From Streptomyces atratus (GTDB lineage Bacteria; Actinomycetota; Actinomycetes; Streptomycetales; Streptomycetaceae): 64,000 nucleotides of DNA. Below the pieces are notes generated by a model that was not told where the DNA came from, did no database searches, and was given only the letters and a program-made list of their open reading frames with translations. The position numbers and the translations under genes were made by a program. The DNA lies in assembly GCF_900119365.1 (NCBI RefSeq), contig NZ_FPJO01000016.1:62001-126000 (forward strand), given 5' to 3'. Positions 1-8,626 of this stretch are shown in pieces (position 1 is the first letter of the stretch; every line of letters begins with the position of its first letter).

Positions 1-95
1 GGCGGAGCAAACTCCTCCGCAACTTACGGCAGTACGCCTGAAAACCACACAATCCGAGGGTTTGTCCAGGTGACTTGACCGATCATCCGTGCGAA

Positions 96-812
96 TCAGC
101 ACAGGGTCACCGCCAGTTGGGACGAGATGCCCGCACCGGCCAGTGCGGTGGCCGTGTCCCGGGGGACGGAGAGCACGATCAGCGCTCCGTCCTGGGCGGA
201 ACCCTCTGCCGGGCCCTGCGGCACCTCCGCCACCCGCGCGCCCCTCGCCAGCACCCGGGCCTGGGCTCCGGCCCCGGTTCCGGTGCCGCCCTCCCCGGTG
301 GCGATCACGTCGACGCGGTCACCCGGCCGCAATAAACGAACCGCCCCCGCATCCGCGATCCGGACCGGAGCGGACACCGGCCGAGCCGTTCGCCGGGCCT
401 GCGACGGCGCCGGGCCGGCCTCACCCCCGGCCCCCGCCCCGTACGCGGCGCCACCGCCCGTGCCCGCGCCGCCACCGCCCAGCCCCGTGGCGGCGAGCGC
501 GGCAGCCGTCAGGGCCAGTCCGGCGGCCAGGGCACGGCGCTGCCGCCACAACGCCCGCCGCAACCGGCACCCACCGCCCCCGCGCACCCGCAAGGGTTCG
601 AACGCGGGCACCCCACAGGGCGGAGGCGCCGGTGACGCAGACGGCAATGGCGAGAACGGGGACGAAGGCGAGGACGACGGCGAGAACGGGGACGAGGACG
701 AAGAAAACGTGGATGACGCGGACGAGGACGAAGAAAACGTGGATGACACCGACGACACGGACGACGGGAACACGGTCGACACCACCTGACATGAGGAGTT
801 CCGGACGAACAC
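96..812 (-). CDS. CpaB/RcpC-like SAF-domain protein
   Basis: 238 codons from a GTG start. The N-terminal ~60 residues are almost pure Ser/Pro/Phe. A basic stretch and one membrane segment follow (about residues 90-112, rich in Ala/Leu), then a Gly/Ala linker and a C-terminal SAF-like domain containing LLRPGDRVDVIAT and ARVLARGARV. That order (membrane anchor, then SAF) is typical of CpaB/RcpC proteins of Flp-pilus type systems. No other pilus gene is in the window, so a pilus role is not shown. The Ser-rich start is encoded by an imperfect DNA repeat near 690-750, and the true start may be one of several GTG codons inside it. Confidence 0.7.
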   Translation of the reverse strand: MFVRNSSCQVVSTVFPSSVSSVSSTFSSSSSASSTFSSSSSPFSPSSSPSSPFSPLPSASPAPPPCGVPAFEPLRVRGGGGCRLRRALWRQRRALAAGLALTAAALAATGLGGGGAGTGGGAAYGAGAGGEAGPAPSQARRTARPVSAPVRIADAGAVRLLRPGDRVDVIATGEGGTGTGAGAQARVLARGARVAEVPQGPAEGSAQDGALIVLSVPRDTATALAGAGISSQLAVTLC

Positions 813-919
813 CCCTCACGATCCACCGTCCGCGAGATCCCCGCCGAAGCCTGTGGACGGCCATGGCGTTGTGGACAACTCCGTCACCCACACACGCCAC
901 AACCATCCCGGCGCACGCG

Positions 920-1753
920 CTAAGGCAGCTCGATCCCCGTCTCCAGACCGTCCAGCGCATGCGAGCACGGGCAGTCCCGGTCCGCCTCCGCCGGCAGTGC
1001 GGCCACCACGTCGAAGAGCACCGAGCGCAGCCGGTCCACATTGGCCGCGAACACCTTCAGCACCTCCCCGTGCGAGACGCCCTCGCCGGCCTCCGCGCCC
1101 GCGTCCAGGTCCGTCACCAGGGTCGTCGTCGTGTAGCAGAGGCCCAGTTCGCGGGCGAGGACGGCCTCCGGGTGACCGGTCATCCCGACCACCGACCACC
1201 CCATGGCCGCATGCCAGCGCGACTCCGCCCGGGTCGAGAAGCGCGGCCCCTCGACGACCACCAGCGTCCCGCCGTCCACCGGATCCCAGCTCTTCGCCCG
1301 CGCCGCAGCCAGCGCGGCCCGGCGCCCCGCGGGGCAGTACGGATCGGCGAAGCCCAGATGCAGGACGTTCGGCTCCGCCCCGTCGGCCCGGACCTCCCCG
1401 TCGTAGTACGTCTGCGTCCGGGCCTTGGTGCGGTCCACCAGCTGGTCGGGCACGAGCAGGGTGCCCGGCCCGTACTCCGGGCGCAGGCCGCCCACCGCGC
1501 ACGGGCCGAGCACCTGGCGTACGCCGACGGAGCGCAGCGCCCACATGTTGGCCCGGTAGTTGATGCGGTGCGGCGGCAGGTGGTGGCCGCGTCCGTGGCG
1601 GGGGAGGAAGGCGACCCGGCGGCCGCCGACCTCGCCGAGGAAGAGGGAGTCGCTCGGCCGTCCGTACGGGGTGTCCACGCGCACCTCCGTGACGTCCTCC
1701 AGGAAGGAGTACAAGCCCGAGCCGCCGATGACACCGATCTCTGCGTTCACCAT
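920..1753 (-). CDS. mtnP: S-methyl-5'-thioadenosine phosphorylase
   Basis: 277 aa from ATG at 1753. The protein opens with the PNP/MTAP signature IGVIGGSGLYSF, has the phosphate/nucleoside-binding stretch PRHGRGHHLPPHRINYRANM around residue 55, then EGPRFSTRAES and GMTGHPEAVLAREL. It phosphorolyses methylthioadenosine, a polyamine/AdoMet by-product, to adenine and methylthioribose-1-phosphate in the cytoplasm. The length fits the family. It lies 89 bp downstream of the FmdB gene on the same strand and is probably cotranscribed. An in-frame ATG further upstream (2140) runs through the FmdB gene and was rejected as the start. Confidence 0.93.
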   Translation of the reverse strand: MVNAEIGVIGGSGLYSFLEDVTEVRVDTPYGRPSDSLFLGEVGGRRVAFLPRHGRGHHLPPHRINYRANMWALRSVGVRQVLGPCAVGGLRPEYGPGTLLVPDQLVDRTKARTQTYYDGEVRADGAEPNVLHLGFADPYCPAGRRAALAAARAKSWDPVDGGTLVVVEGPRFSTRAESRWHAAMGWSVVGMTGHPEAVLARELGLCYTTTTLVTDLDAGAEAGEGVSHGEVLKVFAANVDRLRSVLFDVVAALPAEADRDCPCSHALDGLETGIELP

Positions 1754-1842
1754 GCGATCACAGTAGCGGCGCGGGAAAACGCCGGGAGCCCCGCCGAACG
1801 GATCGACGGGGCTCCCGGTGGAAGCGCGGTGCGGTGTGCGAC

Positions 1843-2223
1843 TCAGGCGGCCGACGTGCCGCTCTTCGAGGCCGACGTGCCGCTCTTCGAGGAAGACGGG
1901 GCGGAGGCCGAGGAAGAGGACGCGGACGACTTCGAGTCGGATCCCGTCGAAGCCGACGTCGAGGACCCGGACGACGAGGAGTCGGACGACGAAGCGGAAC
2001 CGGACGTCTTCGCCGAGGACGAAGCCGACGTGCTGCTCGACGAGGAGCCGCGGCTGTCGTTCCGGTAGAAACCGGAACCCTTGAAGACGATGCCGACCGC
2101 CGAGAACACCTTCTTCAGGCGTCCGTCGCAGCTCGGGCACACGGTGAGGGCGTCATCGGTGAACTTCTGCACCGCCTCGAGGCCCTCGCCACATTCGGTG
2201 CACTGGTACTGATAGGTCGGCAC
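1843..2223 (-). CDS. FmdB-family zinc ribbon protein
   Basis: 126 aa from a GTG start preceded by a strong AGGAGGAG. Residues 1-45 are a complete FmdB zinc ribbon: MPTYQYQCTECGEGLEAV, then CPSCDGRLKKVF, giving two CxxC pairs. From about residue 58 to the end the protein is almost only Ser, Ala, Thr, Gly, Lys and Asp, a long low-complexity tail. The biochemical function of FmdB proteins is not established. A CIRCE-like inverted repeat overlaps the ribosome-binding region, so heat-shock control by HrcA is possible. Confidence 0.85.
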   Translation of the reverse strand: MPTYQYQCTECGEGLEAVQKFTDDALTVCPSCDGRLKKVFSAVGIVFKGSGFYRNDSRGSSSSSTSASSSAKTSGSASSSDSSSSGSSTSASTGSDSKSSASSSSASAPSSSKSGTSASKSGTSAA

Positions 2224-2232
2224 TTGCTCCTC

Positions 2233-2259
2233 CTGGCACTCTGACTCAATGAGTGCTAA
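2233..2259 (-). promoter_or_regulatory. CIRCE-like HrcA operator upstream of fmdB
   Basis: On the minus strand the sequence reads TTAGCACTC, exactly nine bases, then GAGTGCCAG. The first half is a perfect CIRCE half-site and the second differs from GAGTGCTAA at two positions; CTGGCACTC-type halves are common in actinobacterial CIRCE elements. The site ends 10 bp before the GTG start of the FmdB gene, so bound HrcA would cover the ribosome-binding region or transcript start. HrcA binding is inferred. Confidence 0.6.
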
Positions 2260-2289
2260 CGACGCTCCATACTGACGTATTCCGCAGCA

Positions 2290-3573
2290 TCAGTCCACCG
2301 TGACCGGCTTCCGGTGACCGACACCACGTGTCACGGTCCGTCCCGAGGCGGCGGGCACGAGCCTCGAACGCAGCCCCACCAGGATGATCAGGGCCAATAC
2401 GGTCCCGGCCAACGGCACCAGGAATCCGGTGCTGGCCCCGTGGGCGTCCGCGAGCCGTCCGGCGACCGTCACCGCCGCCGCCTGGCCGAGCGCGACCGAG
2501 CCCGTCAGCCAGGTGAACGCCTCGGTCCGGGCGGATCCCGGAACCAGGGCCTCGACCAGCGTGTAGCCGCTGATCAGGGCCGGGGCGATGGAGAGGCCGA
2601 CCAGGAGTCCGAGCCCGGCCAGCAGGGGCACCGAGTGCACCGCCCACAGTCCGGACGCGGTCAGGGTCAGTGCCGCGTACCCGACGATCAGCCGCCGACG
2701 CGGCCCGATCTTCCAGGCGATGGCACCGCAGGCGATCCCGGCGAGCATGTTGCCGGCCGCGAAGACGCCGTACATCAGGCCGTTGGCTCCCGGGCGGCCG
2801 ATCTCCTCGGCGAAGGCGGTCAGCGAGACCTGCATGCCGCCGAAGACCGCGCCGATCCCGAGGAAGGCCACCGCGAGCACCCGTACACCCGGTACGGACA
2901 GCGCGGAGGCGTGCCGCTGGGCGGTGCCGGACGCGGCGTTGCGCACCGCGGGCTGGGTGCGGCGCTGCGCGGCGAAGAGCAGCCCGCCGACCAGGGTCAG
3001 CGCGGCCTCCGTGATCAGGCCGGCCGCCGGGTGCACTCCCGTGCACAGCGCGGTGGCTAGCACCGGGCCGATGACGAAAGTGAACTCGTCCGTCACCGAT
3101 TCGAAGGCGGCCGCGGTGGACATCAGCGGCGAGGCCTCGCGGTCCGGTGTCGCGCCGAGCACGGCCGCCCAGCGGGCCCGCACCATCGGCCCGACCTGCG
3201 GGACGGACGCACCCGTCGGCACGGCCGCCACGAACAGCGCCCACAGGGGCGCGCCCGCCAGCGCGAGTGCCGTCAGCACCGATACGGACGCGGCGTGCAC
3301 CAGGACCCCGGGCAGCAGCACGGCACGCTGGCCGAAGCGGTCGGCGAGCTTGCCGGTCTGCGGTGCGAACAGGGCCATGGAGACACCGGTCACGGCGGCG
3401 ACGGCGCCCGCGCTGCCGTACGAACCGGTGGTGTGCTGGACCAGGAGCACGATGCCGATGGTCAGCATCGCGAAGGGCTGCCGTGCGGCGAAGCCCGGGA
3501 GGAGAAATGTCCACGCACCCGGGGTGCGCAGCAACTGCCCGTAACCGGGGCGGTCGGTGACCGTGGACGCCAC
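2290..3573 (-). CDS. MFS transporter
   Basis: 427 aa with about 12 hydrophobic segments. The MFS loop 2-3 signature is present as FAPQTGKLADRFGQRAVLLP (about residues 68-87), and the two six-helix halves are separated near residue 205 by a hydrophilic linker (RRTQPAVRNAAS). The substrate cannot be read from the sequence. The protein looks full length. It sits upstream of the FmdB gene on the same strand with a 66-bp gap that contains the CIRCE-like element. Confidence 0.85.
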   Translation of the reverse strand: MASTVTDRPGYGQLLRTPGAWTFLLPGFAARQPFAMLTIGIVLLVQHTTGSYGSAGAVAAVTGVSMALFAPQTGKLADRFGQRAVLLPGVLVHAASVSVLTALALAGAPLWALFVAAVPTGASVPQVGPMVRARWAAVLGATPDREASPLMSTAAAFESVTDEFTFVIGPVLATALCTGVHPAAGLITEAALTLVGGLLFAAQRRTQPAVRNAASGTAQRHASALSVPGVRVLAVAFLGIGAVFGGMQVSLTAFAEEIGRPGANGLMYGVFAAGNMLAGIACGAIAWKIGPRRRLIVGYAALTLTASGLWAVHSVPLLAGLGLLVGLSIAPALISGYTLVEALVPGSARTEAFTWLTGSVALGQAAAVTVAGRLADAHGASTGFLVPLAGTVLALIILVGLRSRLVPAASGRTVTRGVGHRKPVTVD

Positions 3574-3837
3574 GGTCCATGCCTTTCTGCCGCCTGGTGG
3601 CCGGGCTCCCGCAGGCGGGCGGCACCGAGGGTGCGGGCCCGTTCGTGCGGGTGCTGCCGAGAGCTGTCCTCTTCGCGCGGGACTGCGGTAGATGCCGGGC
3701 GCTCAGCAGAGGCGGAGGACGCCACGACCGCCATACGGTCGCGCCAGCTCTGCATCAGGCAGAGTTGGTCGTTCTGATTGGTCGATCGGATCGACCGGCC
3801 CCGTCACGGGGTCGATCGATTCCCTTCATGATACAGG

Positions 3838-3880
3838 CAGGGGTCCTTGCGCCCCTGTGATTGTACGCAAGGACTCCCTG
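3838..3880 (-). terminator. long hairpin downstream of antiporter gene
   Basis: The arms CAGGGGTCCTTGCG and CGCAAGGACTCCCTG pair over about 14 bp with one mismatch and a 14-nt loop. There is no T-run, as is common in Streptomyces. It lies about 140 bp past the antiporter stop. Confidence 0.5.
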
Positions 3881-3895
3881 CAAGGCCTGCACCCA

Positions 3896-4002
3896 CAAGG
3901 CCACAGGGCCACAGGGCCACAGGGCCACAGGGGCGCAGAGGCCGGAGGGCCACAGGGCCACAAGGGCGCAGAGGCCGCAGAGGCCGCAGAGGCCGAAACC
4001 GC
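3896..4002. repeat. short tandem repeat tract (CCACAGGG / CGCAGAGGC units)
   Basis: Four consecutive copies of the 8-mer CCACAGGG are followed by degenerate copies and by three copies of a 9-mer CGCAGAGGC. The tract is non-coding and directly abuts the 3' end of the antiporter gene. It is slippage-prone and probably variable in length between strains. Confidence 0.7.
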
Positions 4003-4019
4003 ACCGGACATCTGCGCCC

Positions 4020-5696
4020 TCAGTGGTGCGACTTCGGTCCGCCGGTCTTCCCCAGCCGCTTCACGGCCTTCAGCGCATGTGTCACGTCGTGCACCACGTC
4101 GTGCCCCGCATGGGCCCCGGCGGTGCTCTCGCCGCCGCTTCTGCCGCCGGACCCCAGCCAGCCCGCGAGCTTGCCGTTCTCGCCGACCGCGTGCAGCCGT
4201 TCCTCCGCCGCGTCGCGCACCGGATCGGTGGCGACCACCAACAGCTCGTCGCCGCGCCGCAGCACGGTCGAGGGCGCCGGTACGAAGCTCTTGCCGTCCC
4301 GTACGACGAGGGTGACGGCGGCCCCGGCGGGCAGCCGCAGCTCCCCGACCTCCACGCCGTGCATCTTCGACCGGCCAGGAATGGCCACGGACAGCAGATG
4401 GCCGCGCAGCCGCTCCAGCGGCGCCGACTCGATACCCAGGTCGGCGGCCTCGGCCGGATCGTCGGAGATCTTCAGGGCCTTCGCCAGCCAGGGCAGGGTC
4501 GGCCCCTGGATGAGGGTGTAGACGACGACGAGGACGAAGACGATGTTGAAGATGCGGGTGGACCCCTCGACCCCGGCGACCATCGGGATGGTCGCCAGGA
4601 TGATGGGCACGGCGCCGCGCAGCCCCGCCCAGGACATCAGCGCCTTCTCCTGCCAGGGCAGCCGGAACGGCGCCAGCGAGATGAAGACCTCCAGCGGGCG
4701 TGCCACCACGGTCAGCACCAGGCCCACCACGACCGCGGGCCAGAAGTCGTCGAGCAGGTCGTGCGGGGTGACCAGGAGCCCGAGCAGCACGAACATGCCG
4801 ATCTGGGCCAGCCAGCCGAGCCCGTCGGCGAAGCCGCGGGTGGCGGGCCAGTGCGGCAGCTTGGCGTTGCCGAGGATCATCGCGGCCAGATACACGGCGA
4901 GGAAACCGCTGCCGTGGACCAGGGCGCCGGCAGCGTACGCGGACACCGCGATCGCCATCACGGCGATCGGGTACAGGCCGGAGGCGGGCAGCGCCACATG
5001 GCGCAGTCCGTACGAGCCGAGCCAGCCGACGGCGATACCCATGGCCGCACCGATGGCGAGCTCCAGGGCTATCTCGCCGATCAGTACGTACCAGCTGTCC
5101 ACCGGCCCCGTGGTCGAGAAGGCGACCACCAGGATCACCACGGGGGCGTCGTTGAAGCCGGACTCGGCCTCCAGTACGCCGGTGACCCGGGCGGGCAGCG
5201 GCACCTTGCGCAGCACGGAGAAGACCGCCGCGGCGTCCGTCGACGAGACGACCGCGCCGATGATCAGCGACTGCCGCCAGTCCAGGCCGACCAGGTAGTG
5301 CGCCCCGGCCGCCGTGACGCCCACGCTCACCGCGACACCGACCAGCGAGAGCATCACCGCGGCGGGCAGCGCCGGTTTGATCTCTTTCCACTTCGTGCCC
5401 AGGCCACCCTCGGCGAGGATCACGACCAGTGCGGCGTAGCCGATGACCTGGGTCAGTTCCGCATTGTCGAACTTGACGTCGAAGATGCCGTCCTGCCCTA
5501 TGGCGATCCCGATGCCGAGGTACAGGAGCAGGCTGGGGAGCCCGCTGCGGGACGAGATCCGTACCGCCACCACCGCGACGAGCAGTACGAGCGAGCAGAC
5601 GAGCAGGAGTTCGTTGAGCGTGTGGACAGACAGTGGCCGTTCCTTCCCTGCGTACGTCTGCCGAGTCGATCGACCTTCGGCATCGACCTTCGGCAT
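4020..5696 (-). CDS. potassium/proton antiporter, CPA1 (NhaP2/CvrA-like) with TrkA-C domain
   Basis: 558 aa with about 12 membrane segments in the first 390 residues, including the CPA ion-binding motif AESGFNDAPVVILV and the preceding VVSSTDAAAVFSVLR. A cytoplasmic RCK_C/TrkA_C-type domain follows (SVAIPGRSKMHGVEVGELRL through GDELLVVATDPV), then an acidic/basic tail. NhaP2-type proteins exchange K+ (and Na+) for H+ at the membrane, and the TrkA_C domain binds a regulatory ligand. ATG 5696 is the only good start in frame; the hydrophobic part begins about 25 residues later. Confidence 0.87.
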   Translation of the reverse strand: MPKVDAEGRSTRQTYAGKERPLSVHTLNELLLVCSLVLLVAVVAVRISSRSGLPSLLLYLGIGIAIGQDGIFDVKFDNAELTQVIGYAALVVILAEGGLGTKWKEIKPALPAAVMLSLVGVAVSVGVTAAGAHYLVGLDWRQSLIIGAVVSSTDAAAVFSVLRKVPLPARVTGVLEAESGFNDAPVVILVVAFSTTGPVDSWYVLIGEIALELAIGAAMGIAVGWLGSYGLRHVALPASGLYPIAVMAIAVSAYAAGALVHGSGFLAVYLAAMILGNAKLPHWPATRGFADGLGWLAQIGMFVLLGLLVTPHDLLDDFWPAVVVGLVLTVVARPLEVFISLAPFRLPWQEKALMSWAGLRGAVPIILATIPMVAGVEGSTRIFNIVFVLVVVYTLIQGPTLPWLAKALKISDDPAEAADLGIESAPLERLRGHLLSVAIPGRSKMHGVEVGELRLPAGAAVTLVVRDGKSFVPAPSTVLRRGDELLVVATDPVRDAAEERLHAVGENGKLAGWLGSGGRSGGESTAGAHAGHDVVHDVTHALKAVKRLGKTGGPKSHH

Positions 5697-5878
5697 CGGC
5701 CGTTGGCGGCCGGTACTTCGTTACCTTACCTAATCTTTAACGCTTTCTTGACGCGTTCGAGCGTTCGTACGATCGCTGCGCAATTCGAATCATCCCGATG
5801 CCGCGTCAGAGCCGTCCCGGCGCTGCGCCTATGGTTGCTCCTGCACTCCCAGGACCACCTGCCCCTCGAAGGACAGCG

Positions 5879-8626
5879 ATGCCCGCCAACTCAACCGCCT
5901 CTTCCGCCTCCTCCGGTGCCCCCGGTGTGAAGACGGGCAGGAAGAAGGGGCGACGTGCCCGCCTGATCGTGATCGTTCTGGTGCTGGCGCTTGTCGCGGG
6001 TATCGGTTACGGGACGTTCTGGTCCGTATCCACCGTGCGGGCGTCGTACCCGCAGACGACCGGGTCGACGAAGCTCGACGGCCTCGACGGCAGCGTCGAC
6101 GTCAAACGCGACAGCTACGGGATCCCGCAGCTGTACGCGGACTCCGATGCCGATCTCTTCCGCGCCCAGGGCTTCGTCCAGGCGCAGGACCGCTTCTGGG
6201 AGATGGACGTCCGCCGTCACATGACGGCCGGCCGGCTCTCCGAGATGTTCGGCTCCGGACAGGTCGAGACGGACTCCTTCCTGCGCACGCTCGGCTGGCA
6301 CAAGGTCGCGCAGGAGGAGTACGACAACGTCCTGTCCGAGGACACCAAGAAGAACCTCCAGGCGTACGCGGACGGCGTCAACGCCTACCTCAAGGGGCGC
6401 GACGGCAAGGACATCTCCGTCGAGTACGCGGCCCTCGGCTTCACCAACGACTACAAGCCCGCCGAGTGGACCCCGGTCGACTCGGTCGCCTGGCTCAAGG
6501 CCATGGCCTGGGACCTGCGCGGCAACATGCAGGACGAGATCGACCGCTCGCTGATGACCAGCAGGCTCGACGCGAAGCAGATCGAGGACCTCTACCCGCC
6601 GTACCCGTACGAGAAGCACCGGCCGATCGTGGACCAGGGGGCGATCTCCCCGGTCACCGGGAAGTTCGACCCGGACGCGACCCCGTCCGACACCACTGGC
6701 TCGAACACCGCGCAGGGCGCCACCGAGGGCCTGAACACCCAGCTCTCCGCGCTCTCCGACACCCTCGACCAGATCCCGGCGCTGCTCGGCCCGAACGGCA
6801 ACGGCATCGGGTCCAACTCCTGGGTGGTCTCCGGCGACTACACGACGACCGGCAAGCCGCTGCTCGCCAACGACCCGCACCTGGCGCCGCAGCTGCCCTC
6901 GCTCTGGTACCAGATGGGCCTGCACTGCCGCGAGATCACGGCGAAGTGCCAGTACGACACCGCGGGCTACACCTTCTCCGGCATGCCGGGCGTGATAATC
7001 GGTCACAACCAGGACATCGCCTGGGGCTTCACCAACCTCGGCGCGGACGTCACCGACCTCTTCCTGGAGAAGGTCTCCGGCGACGGCTACCTGTACGACG
7101 GCAAGATCAAGCCCTTCACCACCCGTGAGGAGACCATCGAGGTCGCGGGAGGCAAGGACCGGAAGATCACCGTCCGCGAGACCGACAATGGCCCGCTGGT
7201 CTCCGACCGCAGCAGTGAAATGGAGAAGGTCGGCCAGAAGGCTCCTGTCACCAACTCCGCTCCGGACCGGGCCGACGGTTACGCGGTCGCCCTGAAGTGG
7301 ACCGCGCTGGAGCCCGGCAAGTCCATGGATGCCGTCTTCGAGCTGAACCGGGCCAAGAACTTCAAGACCTTCCAGGCGGCGGCCGAGCACTTCGAGGTCC
7401 CCTCGCAGAACCTGATCTATGCGGACACCGAGGGCAACATCGGCTACCAGGCGCCCGGAAAGATCCCGGTCCGCCTCAAGGGCGACGGCACGATGCCCAG
7501 CCCCGGCTGGTCCTCGAAGTACGGCTGGGAGAAGGACCCGATCCCGTTCGACGAGCTGCCCTACGAGTACAACCCGAAGCGCGGCTACATCGTCACCGCC
7601 AACCAGGCCGTCATCGACGAGAAGTACCCGCACCTGCTGACCAAGGACTGGGGCTACGGCAGCCGCAGCCAGCGGATCGACGACCTCATCCAGTCGAAGA
7701 TCAAGGGCGGCGGGAAGATCTCGACCGAAGACATGCAGAAGATGCAGATGGACAACACCAGCGAGATCGCCGCGCTGCTGGTGCCCGAGCTGATGAAGAT
7801 CAATGTCTCGGACAAGAACGTCCGCGAGGCACAGAAGCTCCTGGAGGGCTGGGACTACACCCAGGAGCCCGACTCGGCCGCGGCCGCGTACTTCAACGCG
7901 GTCTGGCGCAACATCCTCAAGCTGGCCTTCGGCAACAAGCTGCCCAAGGAGCTGCGGGTCGAGGGCGAGTGCCTCAACGTGCCCCGGGCCGGCGGTTCGG
8001 GCCCGGTCGACGAGCAGGACAGGCTGGTGCGCGAGTGCGGCCGGCGGGACGCGGACTCCGCCCAGCCCGACGGCGGTGACCGCTGGTACAAGGTGGTCGC
8101 CGACCTGATGGACGACCAGAACAGCGACTGGTGGAAGGCGCCGAGGAGCGGCCGGGACGAGCCGACCGAGAACCGCGACCAGCTCTTCGCCCGCGCCATG
8201 GAGGACGCCCGCTGGGAGCTGACCGCCAAGCTCGGCAAGGACATCAGCACCTGGAGCTGGGGCCGGCTGCACCAGCTGACGCTGAAGAACCAGACCCTCG
8301 GCACCGAGGGCCCCGGTCTGCTCCAGCGGGCCCTCAACCGCGGCCCGTGGAACCTCGGCGGCGGCGAGGCCGCGGTGAACGCCAGCGGCTGGAACGCGGC
8401 GGGCGGCTACGAGGTCGTCTGGGTCCCGTCGATGCGGATGGTGGTCAACGTGGGGGACTGGGACAAATCCCGCTGGATCAACCTCACCGGCGCCTCCGGG
8501 CACGCGTTCAGCGCGCACTACACCGATCAGACCGACAAGTGGGTCAAGGGTGAACTGCTCGACTGGTCCTTCGGTACGAACGCCGTCGCCAAGTCGACGA
8601 CCGACACCCTGACCCTCAAGCCCTAG
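5879..8626 (+). CDS. penicillin acylase family (Ntn-hydrolase) protein
   Basis: 915 aa from ATG 5879, preceded by GAAGGA; ORF extension upstream to 5798 lacks a ribosome site. A Lys/Arg-rich N-terminus and a single membrane segment (about residues 26-46) anchor or export the protein. The alpha-chain region contains DSYGIPQLYADSDADLFRAQ, and the autocatalytic cleavage point is GNGIG|SNSWVVSG, which makes Ser312 the likely N-terminal nucleophile of the beta chain. LLANDPHLAPQLPS and GVIIGHNQDIAWGFTN are family hallmarks. Such enzymes hydrolyse acyl amides (penicillins, acyl-homoserine lactones, lipopeptides); the actual substrate is unknown. Confidence 0.9.
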   Translation: MPANSTASSASSGAPGVKTGRKKGRRARLIVIVLVLALVAGIGYGTFWSVSTVRASYPQTTGSTKLDGLDGSVDVKRDSYGIPQLYADSDADLFRAQGFVQAQDRFWEMDVRRHMTAGRLSEMFGSGQVETDSFLRTLGWHKVAQEEYDNVLSEDTKKNLQAYADGVNAYLKGRDGKDISVEYAALGFTNDYKPAEWTPVDSVAWLKAMAWDLRGNMQDEIDRSLMTSRLDAKQIEDLYPPYPYEKHRPIVDQGAISPVTGKFDPDATPSDTTGSNTAQGATEGLNTQLSALSDTLDQIPALLGPNGNGIGSNSWVVSGDYTTTGKPLLANDPHLAPQLPSLWYQMGLHCREITAKCQYDTAGYTFSGMPGVIIGHNQDIAWGFTNLGADVTDLFLEKVSGDGYLYDGKIKPFTTREETIEVAGGKDRKITVRETDNGPLVSDRSSEMEKVGQKAPVTNSAPDRADGYAVALKWTALEPGKSMDAVFELNRAKNFKTFQAAAEHFEVPSQNLIYADTEGNIGYQAPGKIPVRLKGDGTMPSPGWSSKYGWEKDPIPFDELPYEYNPKRGYIVTANQAVIDEKYPHLLTKDWGYGSRSQRIDDLIQSKIKGGGKISTEDMQKMQMDNTSEIAALLVPELMKINVSDKNVREAQKLLEGWDYTQEPDSAAAAYFNAVWRNILKLAFGNKLPKELRVEGECLNVPRAGGSGPVDEQDRLVRECGRRDADSAQPDGGDRWYKVVADLMDDQNSDWWKAPRSGRDEPTENRDQLFARAMEDARWELTAKLGKDISTWSWGRLHQLTLKNQTLGTEGPGLLQRALNRGPWNLGGGEAAVNASGWNAAGGYEVVWVPSMRMVVNVGDWDKSRWINLTGASGHAFSAHYTDQTDKWVKGELLDWSFGTNAVAKSTTDTLTLKP

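Larger units (their letters stand above)
3574..4019. other. intergenic region, 446 bp, no gene
   Basis: No convincing coding sequence. It holds a long hairpin (3838-3880), a tandem 8-9 bp repeat tract (3896-4002) and, around 3782-3820, short inverted pieces of GATCGACC/GGTCGATC that could belong to the promoter/operator of the downstream minus-strand MFS gene. Confidence 0.6.

Noticed and set aside
89..2068. 659-codon plus-strand ORF, and similar long ORFs at 5891-8518 (-), 10199-12172 (-), 14891-17902 (+), 19564-22647 (+), 36161-38671 (+)
   Set aside because: Each lies antisense to or out of frame with a well-recognised gene, has no family resemblance, and arises from high GC content.
3462..3755. 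97-codon minus-strand ORF at the MFS start
   Set aside because: Overlaps the MFS start in another frame, no ribosome site, Ser/Arg/His-rich shadow composition.
3896..4002. CRISPR array
   Set aside because: Units are 8-9 bp and contiguous with no spacers; the same applies to the repeats at 30540 and 50139.
5715..5745. TTAGGTAAGGTAACGAA on the minus strand as an iron (DmdR/IdeR) box before the antiporter gene
   Set aside because: Only the first half fits the consensus; the symmetric second half is missing.
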